64,000 nt of DNA from Amphiduros pacificus. Its lineage: Eukaryota; Annelida; Polychaeta; Phyllodocida; Hesionidae. The stretch is from NCBI GenBank assembly GCA_949316495.1, contig OX439012.1:22230666-22294665 (forward strand), in the 5' to 3' direction. Under the pieces are notes generated by a model, which did no database searches, was not told the origin of the DNA, and worked only from the letters and a program-made list of their open reading frames with translations. A program made the translations under genes and the position numbers. Position 1 is the stretch's first letter, and every line of letters begins with the position of its first letter. Positions 47,701 through 59,328 of the stretch are shown here, piece by piece.

Positions 47701-49571
47701 CATCATGGCGGCCTGCGTAAAATTGAAATATTGTTTAATAAGAAATGTTAGAGCAACATAATGTGTATTGTACATTTCTTAACTTTTACTGATTTCCCTA
47801 AATGGTTACAGATTGTAAGAACGGGGCTGTAAATTGAAAAAATAAAAGTAACAAATTTACCTTTCAGTGTAACTAGAATACATTTGCCATGACTTTCTGG
47901 ACTTGTGTCTGTCCCACAGTCACATATAGCACTTGGCAGATTTTCAATGCTACAATGCAACAATCAATGATATATTGTTATTTTGAATTTTTACAAGATT
48001 CAAGATAGTTTACTTTGTAGTTTATGACATGACAAATTAATTCTTGTTACCCCTATAGACTATATTATATTCTTGGTCCAAAACTTGACAAGGCTCAAGA
48101 GCTTGTAGGTAATTGTCCAGAAGCACACTACGATCGTGAAGAGGCTTGAATAGGTGAAATTGCCAATCACATTCAGCACAAAGATATTTCCCAACACACT
48201 GGTTGCATCTGGAATAAAAAATAACAATCCTCTTAGTTGTTGGCCTATATAACTTATATAAAATATCCTTATTCTCCATAAAATCTGAAGAATTGTAAAG
48301 AAATCCTTTTAACCGTATATTTGCTCTGCTCTCATGACAAATGATACACTTGTGGTATTCTGGTACACTGCTCATCAAGAGATGGTGGACAAGGTCATGT
48401 CGTACTTGTTCCCAGCTACCTTCCTCCTTGTGCCTACGTGTAGCCCAATCATCTTTAGATTTCTTTTCCTTGGGTTGAATGTCCTGTTGCATTTGTTCTA
48501 AGGTCCTGAGCAAATCTATCACTAAAATTAAAGCATATTGATGTAATGTATTTTAAAATGTATTTTAGGTAATTGTATCCATTTCTCTGGTTATAGAGAA
48601 ATGGTATTATCTTGGTCTACAATCATTTCAAAAACCTATGCCTTATGTTGCATTCAGTGATTGGTAGTAATGCTGAACAAATTGATTGGACACAAGATCT
48701 GCTTCACATGTTGACTTCACTGTTGACTTTGGAACAAACTGACATGTTTGTAATTTTGACAGGATTCTAAAATGATGTAGCTACTTGATGTAAAGAATTA
48801 ACAAAACCAAAAAATATAATCTGAGAAGTATCTTTTCCCAACTTAGTGAAGTTAATGAACATCACATTTTGACGTACTCTGCTGTTCTATTTCTGAGATA
48901 TTCCTTGAAAGCTCTTCTTCTGGTAACTCAGGGGACTCCAAAACAATTCTGGATTCTGCAATAAAAGTATTCCCATCTTTGTGAGCTAAACTAGAATAAT
49001 CTATAGGCATGATCACTATATGATACAAACAGGTCAAAGGCTGACCATTGTTTTTTATGATTTTTTATGGTCATGAACATTTTCGAGAAATAAATGATAA
49101 GTTTAAGTATTTACCCCACTTAGCTTGTGGACAAAAGTAAATGGGGTAAAGGTGATGTATTGAAAATGAACAATTATGTATTGAGAAAGTTAAATGTTGT
49201 GTGAGAAAATAAGTTGAATATTGTCAAAAATATGAGATGTATTACCCAATTTCTTTTTTCCTGCTTGTTCACTTTTTTTCTTTGTTTTCTTTGGAACGAA
49301 CTTTGCAATAATGTTGCCTTTATGGTCTCTTTTGGGATCAGATCGTATGCTCCTTTCTTTGGTCTGCTTCTTCCAAGAATGGACAGCATATTTCCATTCC
49401 ATGCACAGCTCTTGGTCAACTTCTGCAAGTGATTTAGCTTTTACTCTGAAATATATGAATATAAAATCACCTGTGTTCTGAACAAGCCAAAGAAACACCC
49501 CAATATGAAAATTTCATCATTTTTAATATATTCTACCTTTTGGTGTTTTGTTCAAGGTCCAATCTTGAAAT
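41772..49571 (-). CDS. KDZ transposase gene, about 19 exons, roughly 950 residues
   Basis: Exons on the minus strand, 5' to 3': 49537-49571, 49246-49445, 48878-48955, 48314-48521, 48051-48208, 47861-47949, 47593-47712, 47279-47400, 46985-47163, 45867-45963, 45364-45720, 44973-45090, 44785-44876, 44457-44559, 43307-43484, 42868-43007, 42560-42742, 42196-42360, 41772-42006. All have AG/GT borders, and phases agree at every junction except 48051 to 47949, where one base or a small exon is missing. Domains: basic N-terminus, CxC-type zinc cluster, KDZ catalytic core, then a coiled-coil C-terminus. A one-base frame change sits in the last exon between ELLRAR and KCTQEDFNLE; a short intron there is an alternative. 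The first exon is not found. The enzyme would excise and insert this element. Confidence 0.82.
42196..43007 (-). CDS. KDZ gene: C-terminal helical exons
   Basis: Three exons encode VADRVCEILRREIEILDTAI, KSKCADYNSIVQLVDPGAAA and DGQLSLREKQHIVSLVEI with a Gln/Glu/Lys-rich coiled coil (QKEVKQNEKMIEEYL). KDZ proteins commonly end in such a helical region with a conserved hydrophobic patch (here DRVWPWITNYQ). Junction phases are consistent (R|FQED, A|DRCK, Q|DGQL). Confidence 0.75.
44304..44347. repeat. 22-bp tandem duplication
   Basis: Two perfect copies of the 22-mer starting ACAACTTTTTATGTCAAAG lie in an intron of the KDZ gene. Being perfect, it is recent. Confidence 0.95.
44973..45720 (-). 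CDS. KDZ gene: catalytic core exons
   Basis: The 357-nt exon (45364-45720) reads CGQNHFQAARDSGKSF, DETGLCMACCRHCIILRGLN, MYQGEIFAYPLYLLVDLIHQ, FLAQDVVCKFYPWLQ and ends FLAVMHAKAHSWSCQ. The next exon (44973-45090) reads MRWGGRMQAEAGYMSGEEME, LCNAYLSLAGHTTKTMS. These match the KDZ core order: C-R-H box, GE..AYPLYLL, the Asp of D-x-x-CKF, the H-A-x-A-H-x-x-x-CQ block, and WGGR...GE..E. The Asp and Glu residues expected for an RNase H-like active site are present, so the core looks intact. Confidence 0.9.
46493..46558. repeat. 33-bp tandem duplication
   Basis: Two copies of GTGGCTGGCTGAACTTCAG followed by ACATTGTCTGATT differ at two positions. It lies in an intron of the KDZ gene. Confidence 0.95.
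46625..46810. repeat. AGGTCA-containing interspersed repeat, two copies
   Basis: The stretch with GAATTCAAGGTCA, ACTAAAACAGTATGATGAGG and CACAGCTAGGACC resembles 49785-49900 (GAATTCAAGGTCAAGGTCAA, ACTAAAACAGTATGACGAGG). Both lie inside the giant element, on either side of several KDZ exons. It is a small dispersed repeat whose ends I cannot fix. Confidence 0.6.
46985..47949 (-). CDS. KDZ gene: exons before the catalytic core
   Basis: The exons read ENLPSAICDCGTDTSPES, GRHDVFLPKNICRECPTVLY, DVITAGYWPGSPEVVSG, MYIFSQDVIQFFDLLKKEKP, HNVISPKVFTAALKEWRE and a Cys pair with DLFGCPTCGKNPHAVDFDGN, KKIYRY. The GYWPGSPE block and the C-P-x-C...H-x-x-D-G-N-x-K-x-Y-R block are characteristic of KDZ transposases upstream of the RNase H-like core. 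Confidence 0.88.
48051..48521 (-). CDS. KDZ gene: CxC zinc-cluster exons
   Basis: Two exons separated by a 105-nt intron give YHKCIICHESRANIR joined to CNQCVGKYLCAECDWQFH and FKPLHDRSVLL. The C-x2-C, C-x2-C, C-x2-C, H...HDR order resembles the CxC cysteine clusters associated with KDZ transposases, and resembles a B-box. Before it lies a charged segment (QPKEKKSKDDWATRRHKEEG). It probably binds DNA, for example the terminal palindromes. Confidence 0.85.
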
Positions 49572-51940
49572 CTGGAAACACCAATTTGGTGTTACCTTGT
49601 TGATAAAATACTTTGGAATCGATTTTGAGGTTCAACTTGGATTTATGTCTTGAAAAGGTTTCAAATGATAAGCAAGGAAGAAATGTTCACAAACACTACA
49701 AAAAAGCAATGATAAGCATAGCTCTAAGGCCATTGAAATATGTTTATTCACTTTTAATGGTTGTAAGATTTTGCATGCACACAAATTTAGAATTCAAGGT
49801 CAAGGTCAAAGGTCACATGACTAAAACAGTATGACGAGGCACAGCTATGACCTAAGACATTTTTGTTTATCAAGATTTAATTTCCTCTTATCAGCTGTTG
49901 CTGAGATATGCTCTGTACAAAATTTGTGCCTATGTTTTCACTCTGAACATGACCACCATAATTGCGAACAATATAGCAAGGTGTTAGTTATAGTTTTATA
50001 TATTTCATATGAAATATAGGGCTAACAACCATCAATTTTGCCCATTTTGGTCTTTGTCGATACATAAATAATCTGACATAACATGACCAGTTATCTGTAT
50101 GTGTGCTATAGTGGTGTATATCAATCAGTAACAATTTAAATTACTTTATCCTACAAAGCGATCATCGTATGTAAAATTCTTACAAGATTTACAAGTCAAG
50201 GTCACGTCTTTGCGCACACGATCATAGCCTTCGTGCACTGACCTCTCTTCTGTGGCAAAAGATGAAAATTAATATATCGATCATCTGACTTACGTCATTG
50301 AAGAGAGGGGCTAAATAGCTCAATTTTGAGGTTTTCAATGATGTAAATCAGCCAAGAATTGACAGAGCAGCGCCTATATTTATGTTTTTGTAAGAATCTG
50401 GTACTCATGCACGTACGTGCACATTGTGACGCAATCAGGGTCAATGGGTGCAATTTTCATAACAATTTGGTTTTACCAGTCATAAAAACTTTTCTATGTA
50501 ACAAAATCTATTGTTCTACTTGATATATGTACACAAGACAATTTCATAATTATCAGCCAATCCTATCGTTGCGCGAATCCTCTTGAAAATATTCAAATCA
50601 GGTCCTTCTCTGACACCTGTATGTGCCAAAAATGTCAAATGTTTGATAAACATCGGCAATCAATTGATAAACTGAAACGGAGCTCTGTTGTCGTCCACAG
50701 GTCAGTTGTCGTCGGCTGTAACATGTATTTTGGCTCTGAAAATGACATATTTCCAAATGATATAAAAAGATGTTGATTATAGCAGAGACATTTAAGGTTA
50801 CATATGCTGATGTACAGTGACCGACAGCCAAATCCGGACACTTTCATGTTTTTCACTCCCGATTTTCACAAAACCTTTCATAATGGGATAAAAACTGCTC
50901 ACGTCAATAGAAGATCGTCAGTCTTAAAGGCGTGTAGAGTAAACATGATACCCGTTCAATATTTACAAAATTAGGAGGATATTCATGCATTCAGCAAACC
51001 GGCAAACTTTCGGAGTTCACATTGAGTTGTATGGTGATGTTGGTTACGTCACCACTTCTGACGTCATTTGACCGTGACACAAATATTCGTGCCGTGAAAA
51101 CAAATAAATACTTTTAACGTTTTGAAAGGAATAGGAATTACAAGATGACGTGTGAGGCACAATATTCAGCTCAATTGCAATTAGTACAGCACAGTTTTAC
51201 TTGATATTTGACCGAGTTAAAAATGTCCGAGTTTAATCTGCCGGTTTCGGACAGTTGCCGGTCACTGTTCATGTGGACTGATTTGTTTTCAATGTATCCA
51301 AGGTGGTCACTGTGCTGTGTTGCCAACAGCATGAACAGGAATTTACATCAGTTCGGCAAAACACCCAGGTGGTGATTCCTCAGCGAGTGATAATTGAGCA
51401 TTTTAACAAACTGAAATGAATATTTCATCTCAGTTTTTTACGAGTATATACCAGCGATGGAAAACTGGTCGATCACAAGTAAACCCATTGGCTTTGGAGT
51501 TAGCTATCTCGGCAACAAATAAAGCTAGAACAAAAGTAAAATATGTTTTGCAATCGTGAGAACAAGGCGAATCCAACGACATGTGACTTGAATAGATCCG
51601 ATGTGCTAATCTACCGCAAATAGCGTCAACACTTCCAACTACTTGTAACTTACTTGCATGAAGTTAGTCTTGGTCTCTTCTGCCTTGGTCCTGCGCTATA
51701 TTTACCACTCATTTTAATTAATTGCAATGATATTTTAAAAGAAATAAAATTAGCAAGATAACCAGCATTGATTTGATTTGATTTGAAAAGTTGGCCGCTC
51801 CACTTATGTCTCATGGGCACTCAGAGCCCGGGACTCAGAGATGTGATCAAATTTTAAAAGTTACCCACACAACTTGTGTCTCAGGTGCCCTTAATGTTTA
51901 CACGACAAGGCTATGTGTGTGACCTATGCAGAGTTGTTTT
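49572..51940. other. Sequence upstream of the transposase gene
   Basis: The first exon and promoter of the KDZ gene should lie here or just beyond, but I cannot identify them. A perfect or near-perfect start with good donor is not seen. The stretch includes an AGGTCA-rich repeat (49785-49900) and otherwise AT-rich DNA. Confidence 0.5.
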
Positions 51941-51947
51941 GAACTAT

Positions 51948-52234
51948 GGGTGCACACGATTGAACCAGCGGTTCCCGCCAAATCCGCCGCAAACCGCCTG
52001 ATATCGCTGGTTACACACAATTGGGCAGCGGTTTTGCCCACCGGCGAAAGCGGCAGTCCGCCAAATCTGCTGGGCTATACCTCTCGGCGGGCCGGTGAAC
52101 ATGGCGGCGGATGGACTCTCCGCTTACACACAATTGGTCCGGCGGAAAGTGCCACTTTGCACACGATTGTGTATAGGTGGGCGGGTCGGCGGATTTCGCC
52201 GCCTTCCACCGGCGGGTTCCAATCGTGTGTACCC
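51948..52234. mobile_element. GC-rich MITE of 287 bp nested near the right end
   Basis: The ends are GGGTGCACACGATTG and, inverted, GGGTACACACGATTGG, followed by AACCAGCGG / AACCCGCCGG. TAT flanks both sides (51945-51947 and 52235-52237), a likely 3-bp target duplication. The interior repeats ACACACAATTGG, GGCGG and CACACGATTG in both orientations. GC content is far above the surroundings. It lies 165 bp inside the right end of the giant element, so it is a later insertion. The superfamily is undecided. Confidence 0.8.
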
Positions 52235-52357
52235 TATATAGGGAATTTAAACCTACCCATATATTATATACATGCTCTGATGTGGGGGCCACTGTCCTAT
52301 GATGCTTGAAGTCCTGCCCTAAGTAGCCCAACATATGGCTATTCAAGGCTAAACTAT

Positions 52358-52399
52358 GATAGCTATACGTATGGCTAAATATGTGGTGAGGATGTGTTG
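52358..52399 (-). repeat. Right terminal inverted repeat with near-palindrome
   Basis: Read inward on the minus strand, CAACACATCCTCACCA is followed by TAGCCATACGTATAGCTA (52360-52377). The palindrome is imperfect by one pair. It aligns with the left end over about 41 bp with one gap. Confidence 0.78.
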
Positions 52400-53298
52400 C
52401 ATATTCACATAGCGGTGTATTGACCGTTGATGTTCTGCTTCACTTGTCATGAATTGTGAAATGCATATTGATTTAGTACATGTTCAGGTCATATTACCTG
52501 AGAAGGAGGGTAATTTTAATGATGTTGCTTTGTTTGTTTGTTTGAGGTTTTACAACACTTACAACACTTTTACAACAGCATAAATATATACATTTGACTA
52601 ACCGATCATTTCTAGATTTCCCTGATGCAATCAATGTCATTCAAAATGTATTTCTTTACGAAACAAAGCACATTTAATGTATTATCATTGATGGTAGTCT
52701 GCTTCACACACCTTTTTATCATTGACGGCAATCTGCATTACGCACCTTTTTATCATTGACAGCAATCTGCATTACCCACCTTTACATCATTGACGGCACC
52801 ACTATTTTCCCGATTTTCACATTAATTTCAATGGAATTCCATAAAAATCATATTTTGTAAAAGGCAGAAAATTATGTCATTTGTACCAATAATGGCTTAA
52901 AAAGTGGGGTATACATCCCCCTAACATATCCACATAGGACATCTTTCAAATTGATGCCAATTTTTCACAAATTGAAAATTTCATTTTTTTCCCCATTGAA
53001 ATCAATGGAAAATCCCCATGACCTTTGGCCGAAAATTCAACAGCCCATAAAATCTGTTCTATTATAGCTACAGACTTGATCTTGGGCTTGTTTGGAGAGA
53101 TCTTTCATAATAATTATAAAAATGAGATTGTTTAGCATGCAACAGCATTTTCATATTTCAAGGTCATGTCAAGGTCATCCCAAAGTCACAGGATTTTTTT
53201 TAATTCGTGTTTTTCAATTGTCAAACACCCCTATAATTAATTTTTTGGCTATATTTTATCTTTTTTGTATGTCTAAACACCCATTAGTCTCAAAATTT

Positions 53299-54084
53299 GG
53301 ATCATTTGATGATGACAAGGCTGCTGCAGCTGCTGTTAAGGGCAATCATATTTATTCAGAACGTCTGCCAAATAAATCGTCTATTTATTCTGCAGAACTT
53401 CATGCTTTATACCTTGCTTTAGATCATGTGGAGACTTCTCCACATCGGAAATTTTTAATATTTTCTGATTCTTTGTCTTGTTTACAAGCATTGAAAGCCA
53501 AGGATTGGAAAAATCCTTTTATTTTAAATATCCTTGAACGGTATCATAAACTCTGTACTGAGGAAAATAAAGAGATTCGTTTTTACTGGATTCCCAGTCA
53601 TATTGGAATCCTTGGAAATGAGGCTGCTGACCAAGCTGCCAAAGCAGCATTGGATAAGCGCCCAATAGATATGCTTTTACCTTATACAGAGTTTAAGAAA
53701 TATATTACTGTTTTTTTACGTTCTAAATTGCAATTGCGCTGGAACGAAGCTATTTTTAATAAACTACACGAAATTAAGCCTGTTTTAGGTAAAACAAAAG
53801 GTGCTATTAGAATTAACCGAAGAGAAGAGTCTGTTTTATCACGTATAAGAATTGGACATAGTCATTTGACTCACTGCTATCTTCTTAAAGGCGAAGATCA
53901 GCCTCAGTGTATTGGATGTCAAAGGGCTTTGACTATCAAACATGTTTTAATTGAATGTATCGATTTTGATATAATTAGGACTCAATATTTTAATGTGCAA
54001 GATTTACATTCGTTATTTGATACTGTAGATACTTCTGTGATAGTATCGTTTTTAAACCAAATAGGACTTTATAACCAATTTTAA
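53299..54084 (+). CDS. LINE ORF2 C-terminus: RNase H and zinc-knuckle region
   Basis: About 261 codons are open to TAA at 54082-54084. Motifs seen are YSAELHALYLALD (catalytic Glu), LIFSDSLSCLQAL (Asp) and WIPSHIGILGNEAADQAAK (His and last Asp). The first catalytic Asp lies just upstream of the truncation point. A C-terminal CIGCQRALTIKHVLIEC motif is the Cys-His cluster found at the end of I/Jockey-like ORF2 proteins. The frame is fused by chance to array sequence upstream, so a longer frame starting at 53092 is not a gene. Confidence 0.9.
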   Translation, partial: GSFDDDKAAAAAVKGNHIYSERLPNKSSIYSAELHALYLALDHVETSPHRKFLIFSDSLSCLQALKAKDWKNPFILNILERYHKLCTEENKEIRFYWIPSHIGILGNEAADQAAKAALDKRPIDMLLPYTEFKKYITVFLRSKLQLRWNEAIFNKLHEIKPVLGKTKGAIRINRREESVLSRIRIGHSHLTHCYLLKGEDQPQCIGCQRALTIKHVLIECIDFDIIRTQYFNVQDLHSLFDTVDTSVIVSFLNQIGLYNQF

Positions 54085-54333
54085 GTGTGGAGCTCTTGTT
54101 TACTTAGGTCATTGGCCTATTTATCAAGAACCGCGAAACATCATATGGTATTTAAAGTCTTTTATATTGAATTTATTTATACAAATTTGTTATGTCTATA
54201 ACTGATATATTGAAAGGATTTTGTTGATAATTTTTGTGTTGTTAAGATTATTTACATTTATGTTTTTACCACTTTTAGGCACTGAATAACCTTAGTGGTT
54301 GATGTGCCTCTAAGCAACCATTCATTCATTCAT
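53299..54333 (+). mobile_element. 5'-truncated I-type LINE (RNase H tail and 3' UTR)
   Basis: The insert is flanked by TCTCAAAATTT on both sides (53288-53298 and 54334-54344), an 11-bp target duplication; units A and D have one copy of this site. It ends with an ATTC microsatellite tail (CCATTCATTCATTCATTC). The coding tail is the RNase H domain of a LINE ORF2, followed by a 250-bp 3' UTR. Truncation at the start of RNase H is typical of target-primed insertion. Confidence 0.92.
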
Positions 54334-54753
54334 TCTCAAAATTTTTTAAGACAATGCCACAACTCCTAGAAAGTAATAGGCCCAGTTTTTGGTCAATATT
54401 TCCGACTTTATCTTCATCCGGCCATATCTCCTACCCACAGATTTTGCCCCACATATTGATGTCTCAGGGGATGTTCAAAACATGTCTAGCCAACATGTCT
54501 AACCCTGTAGTTACTCAAAATTTGTTAGGACAGTGCCAGAACTCTTTGAAACCTGTAGAACATATATTTTATATCATTCAGTGTGTAAGGGTAAAAGGGA
54601 CATATCCATTGTAAACAAGATATATATCCTTATTTCTGCTGTATTTTTCCTGATCCAAGATGTTTACATAATAAAATAAATGTTGGTACATTTTGAAAAA
54701 TCGTCAAATATCCAATAATGAACTTCACACTTGAGTATTTTACGTGGACACAA

Positions 54754-55647
54754 CCCAGCTAACAATTTAACGTTTTTTCTATGTTGTGAGCACGTGTTTT
54801 GCTGCTGAGCATGTTGTAATATAACGTTGTATGGACGTAGATCTGTGAGCATGTTGTTGTACAACATTGTGAGCATGTGGTGAGCACGTTTATTCTTCCT
54901 TGTTAGCACGTGCTCAGCATTTATTTTCTACACTGTGAACACGTGAGGACGTTGTAAACTGATATTATGTTTTGAACATGTTCTTCTAGCATATCAGTTG
55001 GCATGATATGCTGATATTTTGATATTGTCTAAGAAAAAAAGTGGTGATTTTACGACTCTTTCAGCAACTATGGCCATATGAGGTAGACTTTCGAGCCTTT
55101 TAACCAGTGTGAAAGTTATACTGCCAGCAGTGGGAGTCAAACCCACAACCTCCAGTCCTCCACTCATTAAACCATCAAAGGCACAGATCCTGCACTCTAC
55201 CAACTGTGCTAGTGGGGCCGGTTTGACATTGTCTAAAATTATATGGCTACATATCATAGTAGTTATTAACAATAAATTTTTATCATAATGAAGCACACTA
55301 TCATTTATTTTTTTTATTATATTTTGGTCATTCAGAACACTATGTCTTATCCAAGTTCACTGTAACTTTGAAATACCTAACAACTAAACTGTTACAGGTT
55401 GCCATTTTCTGTAATACTGCAGCCACCTCTCGGCCAATTCAATCACCACAAGTTTTCTTCCGCGTACTCACCACGTTGTCAACACGTTAAAATAATGTTG
55501 TAAGACAATGTGCTGTTATTGTTGTCAGCACGTAGAACAACAACGTAATCCTTCTACATGCTCAGCACGTTGAAAAAATGTAGAAAGACAACTAAACCAT
55601 TTTTCTACATGCTCACAATGTTGTTTCTACATTGTGTGTTACCTGGG
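54754..55647. mobile_element. CCCAG-ended MITE with nested SINE, copy 2
   Basis: This is the same insertion as 23008-23894, inherited by duplication, with the family A SINE nested at 55031-55222. A few expansions differ (for example CACGTGTTTTGCTGC near the left end). It supports common origin of units A and B. Confidence 0.8.
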
Positions 55648-58329
55648 AAGTTGTCTCTGGTGCGGATGTGATTTGGGTGCGAGTTGTCTATGGTGAGAGT
55701 ATGTAGCAGGTACGAGTGGTCTTGAAATCAAAGATTAGTTAAAGAACAACACTGGAAAGCTGTATCGGTCCTATCAAAGTATCTCAGTGGATCTAAAAAC
55801 TTCAAAATATCTTCATAGACCATTCCCATTTTTTTTGCGCAAAGTAGGAATTTCTACTTGGTTGCCATTCCTACCGGGCGCAAGACAGTATCATAGAGTA
55901 AATAAAGATGACTTATCACTCAATCAGAAATAAATTTGTTTTAGAATTAGAAACAGTTTTTTTGTTGATACACAATATGATTGACTTCATAAAGAGTTGT
56001 AAATTTCAGTTTTTCTTTCAATTTCAATTTCCAAATTGTCATTTTTATTCATGGACATCAGATTGTACTATGATAATATAGTAAACATCCTATAAGGTGG
56101 TTATCAACAACCGCTGCACCACCCAAGTTTGGTTGTACTTATATTGAGAAGATTACAGATTTTAAAAATTAGCTAATCAAGCACCACACTTTATTGAAAG
56201 AATTTAAACAAGTTATACATATTCCAAATATGTATTTAAAACAAGTTTGTAAAATATCTATGTTTTTAAATATTTCGTTTACACATTGTGAATAAAGTCA
56301 ACATTAAATGTTTTTGTTTTAACAGGTTTTTTATTTGCCACTCTTCATATTGACATGCTGTAAAGAAACAATTTATTCAATTATTCAATCAATTTCCTTA
56401 TTTTTGGTAGGATGACTGAAAAATTTCCTCTTGAACACATGCAAGATATCTATCTAGACAGGTGGCACTGATTCGGTGAGAAACAACTCAGTGGAACATT
56501 TTTTTCATTCATCGAGACTAAATAGAGTAAGTTGAACCCCTTTTGTCAACAATATAGTAAACATCCTATAAAGTGGTTATCAACAACCGCTGCACCACCC
56601 AAGTTTGGTTATATTTATATTGAGAAGATTACAAATTTTAAAAATTAGCTAATCAAGCACCACACTTCATTGAAAGAATTTAAACAAGTTATACATATTC
56701 CAAATATGTATTTAAAACAAGTTTGTGAAATATCTATGTTTTTAAATATTTCGTTTACACATTGTGAATAAAGTCAACATTAAATGTTTTAAAAGGTTGT
56801 GTTTAATTGCATAATGATAAAGTTATTTTTTCATTTAAAAGGTGTTTGATATTCCAGTTTCTGTCAAGATGGTAGTTATTTGATCATTGAATTCTCACTG
56901 CTCGAATGTGTCATGCTGCCACCTGGCGTGTAAAACCTGTCATGCGTGGGGATACTTTGTCAACATGCAAGCCCATCTCATAGCAATAATAATGTCTGGG
57001 AGTCTCAAACACTCGTGTAATGATCTGTGAAACATAAATGTTGACAAGATCTCGTCATTTGTGCTCTATGATCATGCACTAATATCAACATTTGTGAATT
57101 ATGTTTGTAGAATATCCTGCTTTACTTCCTTAACAATGACATATATATAACTTGGATACAGAGTCACACCATAAACAAGGAGAAAAAAACCTTGACGGTT
57201 TGATTAACACAGAATGCCTTGGTATATTCATTTGATATATAACTTTAGCCCTCTAATGGCAAAATACACTCAATAGCAAATGGCAGTTTTTCATTTCATA
57301 TGTTCAATGTTAAATCTACGGGCTACATGACAGCCAAATTGCATTTCTCTGAGTGTAATATTATTCTTAAATAGATCATCAGTAAAAGGCAGTTAAGAGG
57401 AACACTAAATATGGAATAAATTGGCACAAGGCTACTGATCAACTTGTGACCGATCTTGTGTGAATTTTTACACCTTTAGAGGTAGGGACAGGGCGGAGTA
57501 GTGGAGGAAGATAAAATGATTTGATGGGGAAAATATTGAGAATGCCAACCATGAGAAAAAATAAACTTCAAGCTACAATTAATTTTAGATGGGAAAAGAA
57601 AACCAAAAGAAATATTTTGTTTCACTTCGCTCTTCACTACAATAACTACAATATACCCATAACATATTTGAGGGAGCCAGTTTTGAATCATCAGCAACAA
57701 GTACAATTTAGAACAAAACTTTAAGGCAATATATGGGAGCAATAATAAATGTTATATTGCTGTCAGATGCAATCTATCGCAAATGTCTTTTATTTTTTAT
57801 ATCTACAAGACTTTTAGCGTGCTTAAGTTACACATATTCAACAATTATTTCATTATTTTGGGGGATTTAAGGCAGGTTTTAAACAAAGAAATATTCAGAT
57901 TCTTGAAAATGTTTGGATTGGACAGTTTTAAAGCCAAACTTAATGGTAACCAAGCAGATAAATGCTTTTGTAATTTATTCACTAACAGTCATAACGATAT
58001 ATTCATTGATCATTGAATGGGATAGGAGTTATATTATTGGTCTCCATCGGTGTGTCTGTCTGTCAACAAAAAACTTGACATTTCGCTATCTTATCAGCAG
58101 TTTGAGAAACAACACATGTGTATCACATGATGGCTGTAATATGATGACCTCAATTATTACCTTGACATGTTTTTCAAGGTCACAGGCTTTAAATTGTGAC
58201 AAAAACCTTTGCTGTATCTTATCAGCTATCTATTCAGCTATCTATGACACAAGTTCACATTTTTACCACAAACGTATCGCATAAAGACCTAATTAGGATG
58301 ACCTCAGATATGACTTTTGCTGAAAACTT

Positions 58330-58550
58330 TGTCACGTAGCAGGTCTTAAACATGACAACTCACATTGTCACAGATTCACAAGGACAATAGGTTAATCCTT
58401 TAGGTACGGGCCTCAGCTCTTATGTGAAATTGTAACATGAATTCAAACCCAGTATGGCAGGGAATCAAACCCACGACCTTTAGATCACCACAGAGGAACT
58501 GGTGCTAATCAGCTTGCACTCTAAACAACTGTGCCATGGCCCGTGGCTAC
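58330..58550 (-). mobile_element. tRNA-derived SINE (family B), unit C
   Basis: This is the orthologous copy of the 25995-26214 SINE with a B-box GGTTTGATTCC and head GTAGCCACGGGCCATGGCAC. A third copy (60599-60755) is cut by the tandem-duplication junction. Confidence 0.75.
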
Positions 58551-59328
58551 ATCTTTCTATATCTTAATGACTGCTGATCTGCTTAAAAAGCGATATCTTG
58601 AAAAATGTGTAATGTCTTGGCGATATCTGGTCATTGCTTGGGTAGCCGTGCAGTGCTTGTTTTTAATGTAACTCATGGCAAAAAGGACAAAAAAGGACTT
58701 TATAAGTGGATGAAGGTTATTTCAATAAATGACTACTTAAAGAAAGTAAGTTTGTATTAATAAACCATATGTCCAATAACACACATATAAGTATAACATA
58801 TAAGGTGTGTGCATCCTTGGAAAAAAATTGGAGGCCGAACCATCTGTGAAAAAAAATGTGGAGATATGATTGGGTTTGGAAAAATATGAGATTAGCCAAT
58901 TACCTTTTTAAATTTAAAAAATCACAAAAAAAATCGGCAAAATCAACCACCACTGTTGCCCCAATAAAACATTTGAAGAATTTAACCAAAAGAATTCTGC
59001 AATGATCACATCACATATTTTAATATTCAATCAGAAAATGGAAAATATAAGACAATTTAAGACATGAACATCCTTGAAATTTCAAGCATTGACTTTCTGG
59101 TCAATATTTTGCTTCGTGATTAAACTAGTTGTACAAGTAACCTAATGTATCACAATTTTATGAATCAAGTATTTTCATATCGTATACATATTTTACAGTA
59201 AGTGAATCTTAATCTTACAGATTTTGACTGGCAAGCATACATTTTATGCACAAAGCTCAACTAGTGTGAATTCTTCTTAATCATTGTCAGCTTCACTTAA
59301 AGACATGACAAATAAATCACAGAAATCA

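Larger units (their letters stand above)
52407..56090. repeat. Tandem-array unit B, right part
   Basis: Resumes at ACATAGCGGTGTATTG, the sequence that follows CATATTC directly in units C and D. It carries the 34-bp repeats (52684), the AGGTCA repeat (53159), a LINE tail (53299-54333) absent from units A and D, and the MITE with SINE (54754-55647). It ends at the CCTATAAGGTGG motif. Confidence 0.88.

Noticed and set aside
53092-53298. N-terminal extension of the RNase H frame
   Set aside because: This part is array sequence present in other units without the LINE; the frame fusion is accidental.
57913-58284. 123-codon open frame
   Set aside because: It crosses an insertion boundary within the array unit and has no consistent homology; only a faint LINE-endonuclease resemblance in a neighbouring frame.
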